Shown here piece by piece: positions 1 to 9,435 of a DNA stretch of 18,905 nt. Each line of letters begins with the position of its first letter. Within the stretch, counting starts at the first letter, position 1. The translations under genes and the position numbers were made by a program. Origin of the DNA: Ettlia oleoabundans (lineage: Eukaryota; Chlorophyta; Chlorophyceae; Chlamydomonadales). The DNA is taken from positions 1 to 18,905 of the forward strand of contig JAAMXP010001967.1 in the NCBI GenBank assembly GCA_019693395.1, given 5' to 3'. Below the pieces are notes generated by a model that worked only from the letters and a program-made list of their open reading frames with translations, ran no database searches and was not told where the DNA came from.

Positions 1-1660
1 GGGGTGGGGTGTGGGGGCGACCCGGTAATAGATGTTGACAGGCTGCCATGGCTGTGCAGCGCCCCCTTGGGTTTGCCTCAATGTTAACAGGGAGAAACCC
101 TGGTGTTCAATATTTAAAGGGAAAAACCCTGGTGTTCAATATTTAAAGGGAGAAACCCTGGTGTTCAATTGCAGCAAGGGGCAACTGACATCGCGGCTTT
201 GCCCTCGCCGGGAGCCGAACAACACCAGCCTTGCAGGGCACTTGGCCTTGCACTCTTCCGGCCTGTGGTTTAGCTGCTTTGTTCTTCCACATTTTTTGTA
301 GAGGGTGCACCCCGCCTGCCATTTATGCACAAGCAAGGCAGCCTGCCACCAACGCCATGCACTCGGCGGCTACGCAATGCTCTGGCATGCGGCCTGCTAC
401 CGGGCGAACGATTTCAGTGCTTGCCAACCCACCTGTGGTGCCGCTGGTGTATATGATGAGCGCCCCATCCTCCTCCTGCTGCCCCTCAAGCCGCTGCTGC
501 ACCTCTTGCTGCACCTCGGCGGGGAGAGCTGCCTCACCACCTGCTGCCTCTGCCAGTCTTGACCCACCACCACCCTCCTGCCGGCCGGGCTGCTCAGCAC
601 CCACCAGCATTACCTCCGCGCCCAGAGGCTGCAAATAAGCAAGCAAGGAGAGGCAACAAGGAAAAGGCGAAGTGATGGGTGGTGGTGTCTGTTACGGAAC
701 AAGAGATAGGGCAGGCATTGCATGGCTGCCTGCTGTGGGCAAGGACATGGGCTTGGGCGCAGGGTCAGGTTGCTGCAATTGCTGTGATGATGCCAGAAGC
801 GAGGAGGAAACTGGCACCACAAAGCAGCCGCCCGTCAAAGGGTCGGGATAAAGGTGCGGCAGCAGCAACAGGAGCAGCAGAGGGAAGCAGCGACGGAAGC
901 CGATGGGCAGCACAGGCGGCAGCAGCACCTGCCGCAGCAGCAGAAACGACGGCAAAGGCGACGACAGCCAGAAACACTGCCGCTTGCCTGCGCCAGGCCG
1001 TGCAGTCTGTCTGCGTGGGGCTCGCTGACCAGCACCGCAGACACCTCAGCATCCTCCAGCACATATGAAAGCTCCCTGCAGATAACATACAAAGGAGCAT
1101 GTGTGTCCCGTTTCATCACACTAACTTAAACCACAGTTACGGCAACCAAGCTAGCATGTCCTGCAGGAGAGTGGAGGCATACGGAAAACCACGATGCAGC
1201 TTGAGAGGTACGTTGTACCGCCATGGGGCGAAAGGAGGGAGAGGCAGCAGCCAGCAAGAGGACGGAGAGCGAGCAGCCAGCCAAGAGCAGGGAGCAGCAC
1301 AGCCCACCTGTCCGGGTGAGCCAGGCAGAGTGGCACAGAGATGCCACCATGCATCCACGTTGCAAAAGTTCCCGCTACATAGTCTGCGCCTGGCTCACAG
1401 AAGAGCGCCACGCGAGGGCCCGAAGCGCCGCCGCTTGCGGGTGTGACAGTAGCTCCGAGGGGAGTGGGTGGCGGCAAAGGAGCCTTGCGTGCTTCCAGCT
1501 GTCGGCACGCGGCCAGGCCAGATGATACAAGGTCGGCGTACCTGCGAGGATTAGTGTTGACGTCGTTGTGAATCAAATGTACGCAAGGCAAGAAGCAAAG
1601 CGGCAGCAAGATTGCCGTCTCCAGCGCGGGGCCGGCGCCAACAACCGTAGGTGCCCGCAT
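1..1660 (-). CDS. AAE13: Malonyl-CoA synthetase-type acyl-activating enzyme (AAE13/ACSF3-like), 5' part
   Basis: Proposed coding join on the minus strand: 1660-1308, 1075-988, 628-433, 76-1, continuing off the window. Splicing gives one frame with GGISVPLCLAHP (about residues 105-116), then ELSYVLEDAEVSAVLV, then the ANL-superfamily phosphate loop YTSGTTGKPKG (about 207-217) split by intron 3, then LHSHGSL. This order and the GG(I/V)(S/A)VPL block match plant AAE13 and animal ACSF3, which make malonyl-CoA from malonate and ATP. The family assignment is inferred from motifs. The ATG at 1660 has A at -3 and an in-frame stop directly upstream, but the first 40 residues fit the family poorly, so a further 5' exon is possible. 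Intron 2 (629-987) appears to start with GC (CAG|GCAAGC). A proline/alanine-rich insert (about 60-80) and a Gly/Gln-rich insert (about 162-198) are lineage-specific. The left end of the 1-76 exon cannot be fixed. The C-terminal adenylation and hinge motifs lie outside the window. Confidence 0.82.
90..169. repeat. 29-bp tandem repeat in intron 3 of the synthetase gene
   Basis: Units at 90-118, 119-147 and a partial third at 148-169. Each begins GGGA(G/A)AAACCCTGGTGTTCA and the first two end in ATATTTAAA. The copies differ by single bases. They lie wholly inside the proposed intron 77-432, close to the 3' splice site, so they do not affect the protein. Confidence 0.9.
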
Positions 1661-2209
1661 TTAGTGCCCGCGCTTTTCAGTTGTAGTGTAGCAGCGTGCA
1701 GCCGTTGCATTCCGAGTTTCTGTACATCACGCTTGCCGGTAAGCTCGTCCGCCCGCCTCAAGGGCCGTGCGTGGAGAGAAGGCCAGCGAGGTTCGCAAGA
1801 CCTCCATGCTACCGATCGATTACGGAGCTTCTTTGCAGATCACTTTCCCACAAAGCGCAGTTGAGGATGGGTTCTAACCCCAACGGCATATGCCGGGCAC
1901 TGCCCAACAATTGCGTTATACAATAAAATAGATCAAATGGGATAAAAGAGGTCTGATAGGTTAGGGTTGAGAAGAAACAGCCGCAGCATGAGCACAGCAG
2001 CGGGCGAGCGCCGGTTGCCGGTAGCACACTTGTTCCGGCGGGCGCAGCAAGGGTGCGGGTTGACCCGCGAAAGAATGGCGAAAGAAAGCGAGGGATGCTG
2101 CCACGATGTTTTGATCATTCCTGTTATACAGTGCCAGTCAGCAGTGAGCAAGAAACAGCGGTAGCTGAGCTTCAATGCCCCGCAGCCGGTCGCTCATCCC
2201 TGCCAAACT
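1661..2209. other. Intergenic region between the synthetase start and the 3' end of gene A
   Basis: No coding exon can be supported here. It should hold the promoter and 5' UTR of the minus-strand synthetase and the 3' UTR of gene A. An AT-rich stretch at 1914-1930 (TTATACAATAAAATA) could contribute to a core promoter about 260 bp upstream of the synthetase ATG, but no clean TATA box can be assigned. Confidence 0.6.
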
Positions 2210-3469
2210 TCACAAGCATGACGTGTCCGGAAACGCGCAAGCTGCTGCTAGTAGGAAATTGCTTCCCTGCAGGCTGCAGAAGGGAACCAGAAGGCAGTGG
2301 CAGTGAACTGTTACGCAACTGTTGCAAGACATTGTGGATGTCAGTTGTCAACAGCAATTGAAGAGTGGGAGTGCACAGCATCCGATAATGCCACGTGATG
2401 CCATGTAAAACATGCACATGCATACATGCATAATGCCACTCACTAGGTTGGGGTAAGTGTTGGATACTGCTCCTGAATCCTCTCTCGAATTTTCAGAAAA
2501 GCGCTGCACAGCAGATGGGGTGCGACAGCTTCCCTTGTACTGCTAAACCGACAAAGGAAAAGCACGTTTGATGCTTTTGGCCAGCCCTGCCGTAGGTAGC
2601 GAAACGTGCGCAGTTGCCAACACCAACTACCCAACAGTAACAAGTTCCAACCCTCTGTAAAGACTCCTGATGCACGAGGCATCGAGCTGCACGCTTCAAG
2701 CATACTCTTGGCACCAACTGCTCGCACCTGCTGCACCCGCACTGCGCAGCTTGCACCGCCTGGAGGTCCTGGCAGCAGCTGCATGCCGGGAGGTTGAGAG
2801 TTCATGATGGCACAACATACATCCCAAGGCAAGTTGTATGATCAGCTCAGCTTGGCAGCAAAACGGGAGCACATATAGCGGTCTCAATCATGAGCAGGGC
2901 ACACGAATCACAACGGCAACAGGCAGGCTGGCATGCAGGCAGGCACAGCATTTGAGGCTGGCTCACTCTGGAGTTGGCAAGCCGCCTTCCGCCAGTGCTG
3001 CCAAGGCCTCGTCCTGCTGCTGCTGGGTGGGCAGCTCAGATGAGCCGCGGGGAAAGATGCGGGCAATGCGGTCGACTGCCACTTGGCAGGTAAAACCCAT
3101 GTTCAATTGCAGGTCCAGGCAGGCCTGCCCTGGGGCTGCCCCATCATGTGCCAGCGGCTCCTCGCTTGGCTGCCACTCTTCGCCTGGGGCTTGAAGATCC
3201 GGCGGCCGTGCCGCTGGATCACTTGGCGGCTCAGCAGCTACTGCCGCTTGTGCCGCCATGGCGTCGGCCGCGCCAGCCATGTGCTCCTGGGCCAGCCGGC
3301 GGGTGGCTGGCGGGCTGAACAATAGACTGGCAGGCAATACCCTTTCTTGCACTTCAAGTCGCCCGATCGGCAGCCCCGTGCGGCCGCCGTGCGACCCTCC
3401 TATCGACGACACAAGCACGATGAGCGAAGCGGCCCTCCATCGCCACAGAGATGCGTGTACCGCGACCAT
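2210..3469 (-). CDS. Gene A: secreted eight-cysteine protein, lipid-transfer-protein-like (225 aa)
   Basis: Coding join (minus): 3469-2967, 2778-2728, 2503-2444, 2273-2210, giving 503+51+60+64 bp with all three introns in phase 2 and GT-AG. Residues 1-29 form a signal peptide with the hydrophobic run ASLIVLVSSIGG. RRLAQE (58-63) follows, then an Ala/Pro/Glu-rich linker. The domain has C117, C128, C169-C170, C181-G-C183, C217 and C224, and the protein ends one residue later. These are its only cysteines. Between C128 and C169 lies a 40-residue segment with PRGSSELPTQQQQDEALAAL. The order C, C, CC, CXC, C, C is that of plant lipid transfer proteins and 2S albumins. With X10 and X6 in the CC-CXC and last gaps, type 2 transfer proteins are closest, though the second gap is much longer. 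Function (lipid or hydrophobic ligand binding outside the cell) is inferred only. It is the most diverged intact member of the array. Confidence 0.83.
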
Positions 3470-4035
3470 CGTACCCCGGGCGGTTCAGAAAAAGTCGGAG
3501 TTGTTATCTGCCAAGTAGTGAGACATGCTCCCATGCTGGCATCCCGTTGGCGGAGGCAGCAGGTGCTTATGCTACATGAGCACTGGCGTGTGCATTGCAA
3601 CTACAATAGACAGCCTAAGGACACAGCTTTTGAGCAGCAAGCAGCTGGGGCACATTTTGCAGCAGTGGCTGCTGCGACACGCTTGCTCTTCAGTGGACTC
3701 CCTACTATCACAAGGGCTGCTGTACATTCAAATGGCACCTCTTGCTCCAGGAGACCTGTCCAGATGTACATGAACACTATGTCAAGTATAAAAATATACA
3801 ATCTATGTTAAGGTTATAATCTATCGTGGCAGGTAACCATCTCGCTCGTCAGATGTGCGACCTGGCTAGCGTCAGACCACATGGACACACGTGAATCGTT
3901 GTGGGAGCCACACGGCAGCTAAAGGGGTGTGCAATCAAAAATCGGTGCTGCAAACTGTGTAGAAGCCAAACTATGTTGAGCCACCAGCCTGCAGGCGTGC
4001 CAGTGGCATTCTGTGGTACTGGTGTACATCGCTGT
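3470..4035. other. Intergenic region: gene A promoter and gene B 3' UTR
   Basis: No coding exon is supported. The TATA-like sequence at 3787-3798 (TATAAAAATATA, readable on both strands) lies about 320 bp upstream of the gene A ATG and is the only strong core-promoter candidate. The remainder is unlike the intergenic regions between B, C and D, so this spacer is older or of different origin. Confidence 0.5.
3787..3798 (-). promoter_or_regulatory. TATA-box-like element upstream of gene A
   Basis: TATATTTTTATA on the minus strand in an otherwise GC-rich spacer, about 318 bp before the gene A start codon. The distance implies a long 5' UTR, so the assignment is tentative. Confidence 0.3.
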
Positions 4036-5381
4036 CTATAAGCAAGTTGTGTCAGTCATCTGGCAAGCTGCCGCCAGGATTGTGTTGGCCCCTTCCAGAC
4101 TGCAGCACAGCAACGGGGGTGAGCGTGCGTGTCAATATCCAACCTACAGCTGGCAGAAGCTGGAATCCCTCAGCCGCTAATCCACAGCTACTGCACATGC
4201 ATGCTGGCTCCGGAGGGAAAGGCAGGGAGGGTTATCACGCATCAGCCTGGCAGCCTGTCTACTCACTAAGCAGACGTGAGGGTTGGGTACTCCGTTTCGA
4301 GCTCGTCGCGTACTGCCAGGAAGGCACTGCAGCGCGAACCATCACAAGGTGCACCCGAACGGGTGTTAAGAATAGAGTATCCACATGTCACAAATGGGCC
4401 TGAAGGGTGCTGACCATGCACGGGGTTGAACCCCGCCTTGCAGCCAGCGCCGGAACCCTTGCCATCTACTTGCCCCGTTGCACCCTGCCCTGCCTGCATA
4501 CTGGCCATCCAAGCACAAAGGAGCTTCGATTAGGAGGACACTTTGGCCCACCTGTTGCATCCGCATCCAGCAGCTCGCACGGATTCCAAGGCTTGACAGC
4601 ACCTGCATGTCTCGCGTGCAGGCCATCAGCACACCATGCATGACTCATGTTGCAGGGGGCATGGCATGAATGGCAACATTTCGCTGCCGCTGCCTGACCT
4701 TAACATCAGCAGCAATATGAGGAGCGGCAACTTCAGGCACATGTGTGCGCCATAAGCAGCAGCAAAAGCAGACGGGCTGGGCGAGCAGAGCGGTGCAGAT
4801 GCAGAGAGCGTAGAGCATTCGCCTGCAGCAAGGGCAAAGTGCCGTAAGAGGAGGCATGATCATAGGCAGCTGCAAGTGCCGCCTTACATTCCCCTGGGCA
4901 AGCCGCCTTCCGCTAGAGCTGCCAGGGCCTCGTCCTGCTGCTGCTGGGTGGGTAGTTCTGAGGATCCGCGAGGGAAGAAGGTGGCGATGCGGTCGATCGC
5001 CACCTGGCAAGCATAGTAGAGGCTCAGCCGCAGATCGACACACAGCTGGACAGCCTCCCCATTGCTGAGCGCAGGAGCCTCCGCCTCTGGGTCTCCAGTT
5101 CCATCAAGCTGCTCTGGCGCTGGTGCCCCCGCTGCAGCTTCTGCTGGCGCTGCTGGTGCTGCTGCACGCGCTGCCGCTGCTGCACCAGCCGCCACCGCCT
5201 GCTCCTGCAAAAGCCGCCTGCAAGCTGGCGGTCTGCACCGAAGATCGGCTGGCAGAGATCTTTGTGCCTCCAATGTGCGACCCGCGTGCAGTCGTGTGTC
5301 TGCAACGCGTGTATCAGCCCTCGAGAGGGCGAGAAATATTACGACAAGGGAGGCACTCCAAATGGTTAGCTGAGTTGCCAT
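4036..5381 (-). CDS. Gene B: secreted eight-cysteine protein, lipid-transfer-protein-like (222 aa)
   Basis: Coding join (minus): 5381-4888, 4602-4552, 4326-4267, 4099-4036 (494+51+60+64 bp, introns all phase 2, GT-AG). The start MATQL is shared with C and D and has A at -3. An upstream in-frame ATG at 5399 exists but is preceded by a stop. The signal peptide covers about residues 1-22 (SASLVVIFLALSRA). CRRLLQEQ (54-61) and a long Ala/Pro linker follow. Domain cysteines are C114, C125, C166-C167, C178-G-C180, C214 and C221. C48 and C54 are extra ones in the propeptide-like region. The C-terminus reads ILAAACQMTDTTCL. Exon 1 is almost identical to that of gene C, but exons 3-4 (SAFLAVRDELETEYPTLTSA, YLEGANTI) differ from C and D. 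The lipid-transfer-like fold is inferred from cysteine order; the ligand is unknown. Confidence 0.85.
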
Positions 5382-5942
5382 GTTGCCTGAGATTTCCATG
5401 AAGATTCTTTCTCCCGGTTCGCGTAAGCAGTGTTATTGTACGCAAATCAACTGCCCGCCAGCTAACACGGCGCTGACTAGGCGTTGCCAGGTTGACGGGT
5501 TGCACGCAGATTATTCCTTGCATAAACACGCATGTTTCAAAAAAAATCCTGCATTCACTGCAGCAAAGCTCACACCAAACCAAGCCAAACTCGAGCAGGT
5601 TCCAGCGACCAACTGCACCGCCATGATCTAGCAGATGGTGAATCACTCTCGGGACTCTCCAGCCCAAACTCGACTAAAACATGCCTTCACTGTTGCTATT
5701 TTCACCCACGCACAACAAACCGAGCAAACTATGACATGGTTGCTGCCGTAAGCTGGCTGTACTGCCCGGCAATGTGAACTGCTGGCTCCTCAAGCTCTGG
5801 ATGTTGTGGTGCTTGCGCCATCAAACAGTAACGTGAGCTAGGGAGAGGCATAGAACCCCTTGCACCTTACAAAGCACGCCTGAAACCAGCATGTCTGACT
5901 AACCTACCCTCAAGGAGGGGGTGTTAGCGGTGTGACCGGTGT
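5382..5942. other. Intergenic region: gene B promoter and gene C 3' UTR
   Basis: No gene is seen. 5382-5485 closely matches 7353-7455, and 5660-5935 matches 7823-8100 at a glance with only scattered substitutions. The spacer is therefore part of the tandem duplication that produced B, C and D. It lacks about 200 bp present between C and D. Confidence 0.7.
5867..5871 (-). terminator. TGTAA poly(A) signal candidate for gene C
   Basis: TGTAA on the minus strand about 72 bp past the gene C stop codon. TGTAA is the usual poly(A) signal of chlorophyte algae. The same element sits at the matching place after gene D. A second TGTAA overlaps the gene C stop codon itself. Confidence 0.45.
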
Positions 5943-7352
5943 TTACAGGCAAGTTGTGTCAGTCATCTGGCAAGCTGCCGCCAGGATTGAATTGGCGCCC
6001 TGCACGCTGCAGCATGGCACAGACAGTGTGCGAGCATGTCAGCCCCAGGCTTGAGCTAGCACCACATGCCATCTCCCAGGCCCAGACTCACAGCCTGCCA
6101 TTTCACACGCATGCCGAACCAGAGGCGAATGCAGGGAGGGCGGGAACCACATCAGGCGGCCACCCTGGTCGCTCACTAAGCGGATGTCAAGGTAGGCGAT
6201 TCCTCGTAAAGCATATCACGGATTGCAAGGTAAGCACTGCATGGAAAAATACAGCCAACTGAATGTGTGAAGGACTATCTCTCGTGATAGTGGTCAGCAA
6301 CACATTGCCATACACACGGCCAGGCTGCAGGTTAAGGTACTGCCAGTTTGAGCTGGCACTAGCGCCAAGGTACAGGGCCAGCCTGTGCAAAGTTCTACCC
6401 TGTCCTGCACTGCCCTGCATGCTGGAAAGCCAGAGGAGCTCAGGTATTGAAGCACTCACCTGTCGCATCCGCAGCGAGCAATTTGCACAGACTGCACGGC
6501 TTGGCAGCACCTGCACGGCCCGTCATCAGTCACCAGGTGGTTTGTTACTCTTAACTTTTCGAACTTGGGCGCATTAATGCACACCACTGCAGCAGGCATG
6601 GCATGCGTGGCATGACCACTGCCTCTGTCTCACAACAACGGTTGCAATCAGAACAGACCGGCAGAACAGACCGGCAGCTTCCGTGCACATGCATGCAGTT
6701 GTTCTCAACCAAGAGCAAAGTGCAGAGCCATAGTGCAGCAAGCAAAGGGCCCCAGGGCGTTTGCCTGCAGCAAGCATCAAGCAGGTAAAACGTGTATAAC
6801 AGCAGGTGTAACGTGTAATTAGCAGCTGCAGGTGCCGCCTTACGTTCCCCTGGGCAAGCCGCCTTCCGCTAGAGCTGCCAGGGCCTCGTCCTGCTGCTGC
6901 TGAGTGGGTAGTTCTGAGGATCCGCGAGGGAAGATGCGGGCAATGCGGTCGATCGCCACCTGGCAAGCATAGTAGAGGCTCAGCCGCAGATCATTACACA
7001 GCTGGACAGCCTCCCCATTGCTGAGCGCAGGAGCCTCCGCCCCTGGGTCTCCAGTTCCATCAAGCTGCTCTGGCGCTGGTGCCCCCGCTGCAGCTTCTGC
7101 TGGCGGTTCTGCTGGAGCTGCTGGTGCTGCTGCAAGCGCTGCCGCTGCTGCTGCACCAGCAGCCACCGCCTGCTCCTGCAAAAGCCTCCTGCAAGCTGGC
7201 GGTCTGCACCGAAGATCGGCTGGGAGAGATCTCTGTGCCTCCAGTGTGTGACCCGCGTGCAGTCGTGTGTCTGCAACGCGTGTATCAGCCCTCGAGAGGG
7301 CGAGAAATATTACGACAAGGGAGGCACTCCAAATGGTTAGCTGAGTTGCCAT
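5943..7352 (-). CDS. Gene C: secreted eight-cysteine protein, apparent B/D recombinant (227 aa)
   Basis: Coding join (minus): 7352-6844, 6510-6460, 6236-6177, 6006-5943 (509+51+60+64 bp; phase 2 GT-AG introns). The start MATQL is chosen by alignment with B and D. A longer in-frame extension upstream is interrupted by a stop in B, so it is treated as 5' UTR. Signal peptide about 1-22, CRRLLQEQ, a long Ala/Pro linker, then C119, C130, C171-C172, C183-G-C185, C219 and C226. Exon 1 differs from gene B by a few residues and a short Ala-rich indel. Exons 3-4 (SAYLAIRDM, PTLTSAYVQGANSILAAAC) and introns 1 and 3 match gene D instead. Gene C therefore looks like the product of unequal crossing-over near the exon 1/intron 1 boundary. 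Function as for gene B: secreted, probably disulfide-rich helical, ligand unknown. Confidence 0.85.
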
Positions 7353-8117
7353 GTTGCCTGAGATTTCCATGAAGATTCTTTCTCCCGGTTCGCGTAAGCA
7401 GTGTTGTTGTACGCACATCAACTGCCCGCCAGCTAGCACGGCGCTGACTAGGCGAGGACAGGCCTGTACAGGGTGACTGGTGAAAGCTGATTACTTTCTG
7501 GTAAATTAACAAGCTTGTTTCAAGCACGCCCTGCATTCACTGCAGCAAAGCCCGCATCCCAGGATCTTACCCAACCAAACTCTGGGCAGGTTACAGCGAC
7601 CAACGTTGGAGCGGTGACGGCACCGCCTTACGGGCATGGTATAGTAGATTTTGAATCCAAGCCAAGCTGTTGCTTATTATGATTACAGTCTGGTTTCGAC
7701 ATACAAAGTGTCAAACAGACTCCCTGTCAGACCGGACAGGGATCGAGCGCAGAAACAGCAGAAAACAAAGGAATACAACAGGCAGCACATGCAGCTGACA
7801 GGGCACCGAACCGAGCGGTATGTGCAAGACGCTCCAGCCCACACTCGACTCAAACATGCCTTCACTGTTGCTGTTTTCACCCACGCACAACAAACCGAGC
7901 AAACTATGACATGGTTGCTGCCGTAAGCTGGCTGTACTGCCCGGCAATGTGAACTGCTGGCTCCTCAAGCTCTGGATGTTGTGGTGCTTCCGCCATCAAA
8001 CAGTACCGTGAGCTAGAGAGAGGCATAGAACTCCATGCACCTTACAAAGCACGCCTGAAACCAGCATGTCTGACTAACCTACCCTCAAGGAGGGGGTGCT
8101 GGCATTGCGAGCGTTGT
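7353..8117. other. Intergenic region: gene C promoter and gene D 3' UTR
   Basis: No gene is seen. Both ends match the B-C spacer, while roughly 7625-7825 is unique to this spacer. It is either an insertion here or a deletion in the B-C spacer. The unique part is comparatively AT-rich and shows no obvious transposon ends. Confidence 0.65.
8042..8046 (-). terminator. TGTAA poly(A) signal candidate for gene D
   Basis: TGTAA on the minus strand 72 bp past the gene D stop codon, in the same duplicated context as the element after gene C. Confidence 0.45.
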
Positions 8118-9435
8118 CTATAGGCATGTTGTATCGGTCATCTGGCAAGCTGCCGCCAGGATTGAATTGGCGCCCTGCACGCTGCAGCATGGCAAAGACA
8201 GTGTGCGAAAATGTCAACCCCAGGCTTCAGCTAGCATAACATGCCATCTCCCAGGCGTAGACTCACAGCCTACCATTTCACACGCATGCCGAACCAGGGG
8301 CAAATGCAGGGAGGGCGGGACACACATCAGCCGGCCACCCTGGTTACTCACTAAGCGGATGTGAGGGTAGGGTATTGCTCGTAAACCATGCCGCGGATTG
8401 CAAGATAAGCACTGCAAAGACAGCCAACTGAAGGCATGAAGGAGACCATCACTATCAACAAAATGCCACATACACGCGGGCATGCTGTTTATGGTGCTGC
8501 CAGGTAGCTCTTGCGCTAGCGCCGACTCCCTGAGCAAGCTTGTTGCAGCTTCCAACCCTGCCCTGCTCTGCATGCTGGCAAGCCGAGTGTAGAGGAGGTC
8601 GTGTGTTGAAGCACTCACCTGTTGCATCCGCAATGAGCAGCTTGCACAGACTCGACGACTTGGCAGCACCTGCACAGCCCATCGGTCACGGGTGGTTCGT
8701 GGTGCAGCAGGCATGGCATGCCAGGCATCATCACTGCCCCTGTCCCCCAGAACAACCTAAGCAATACAAAAGGAACTGCAGTTTTGATGGGCATGCATTC
8801 ACTGGCGCTTGTTAAAAACAGCAGCAACACAGAGCGAAGGGCAGAGCTGTAGCGCAGCAAGGAAAGGGCGCTTGCCAACAGCAAGCATCAACGGGGCAGC
8901 TTCAAGTGCCGCCTTACATTCCTGCGGGCAAGCCGCCTTCCGTCAGTGCTGCCAAGGCCTCGTCCTGCTGCTGCTGAGTGGGTAGCTCTGAGGAGCCTCG
9001 AGGGAAGAAGGTGGCGACGCGGTCGATTGCGACCTGGCAAGTAAAGTAAAGATTCTCCTGCAAATCAGAGCATGCATGCGCGACGTCCTCCTTGTTGGGC
9101 GCAAAATCCTCCGCAAGTGGCCCTGCGGCTCCTCCTTCCTGCAGCCCTGGCACCAACGCTGCTGCTACAGCTTCTACAGGCGGGTCTGTTGGTAGCGCAG
9201 CTGTGGACGCTGATGGCGGCAATGCCTCCGCCCCTGCTGCACCAGCAGGCTGTTCCTGGGCCAGCCGCCTGCCTGCTGGGGATTTCTGGCAAGGACTTAT
9301 TGCCAGATCTATTTTGCTCCAACGCTGGCCTTGTGGCACGCTGCGTATAGGGAGAGAGGGTGAAGGTATACCAGCCGCCGAGAGGGCGAGGAACGTCACC
9401 AGAAAGGCAGTGCACGTTGCTAGTTGAGTCGCCAT
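8118..9435 (-). CDS. Gene D: secreted eight-cysteine protein, lipid-transfer-protein-like (230 aa)
   Basis: Coding join (minus): 9435-8918, 8669-8619, 8411-8352, 8181-8118 (518+51+60+64 bp; phase 2 GT-AG introns). The start MATQL is placed by homology with B and C. The frame stays open upstream to 9705 and includes an ATG at 9441, but this leader is not shared by the paralogues. Signal peptide about 1-24 (ATCTAFLVTFLALSAAG), GRRLAQEQ, an Ala/Pro linker, then C122, C133, C174-C175, C186-G-C188, C222 and C229. Exon 2 reads CCQVVESVQAAHCGCN and the end reads ILAAACQMTDTTCL. The exon 1 propeptide region is unlike B and C, whereas exons 3-4 nearly equal those of C. The eight-cysteine order suggests a lipid-transfer or albumin-type helical fold. 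This is an inference from spacing, not from overall sequence identity. Confidence 0.84.

Noticed and set aside
90..169. Short spaced repeats as a CRISPR array
   Set aside because: The 29-bp units are directly adjacent with no spacers, lie in a spliceosomal intron of a eukaryotic gene, and no cas genes are present.
5062..5401. Plus-strand Ala/Pro/Leu-rich open frames opposite exon 1 of genes B and C
   Set aside because: They are antisense shadows of the low-complexity linker, not conserved as protein and without domains.
7353..7439. 29-residue N-terminal extension of gene C
   Set aside because: The homologous gene B sequence has an in-frame stop in this stretch, so it is most likely 5' UTR.
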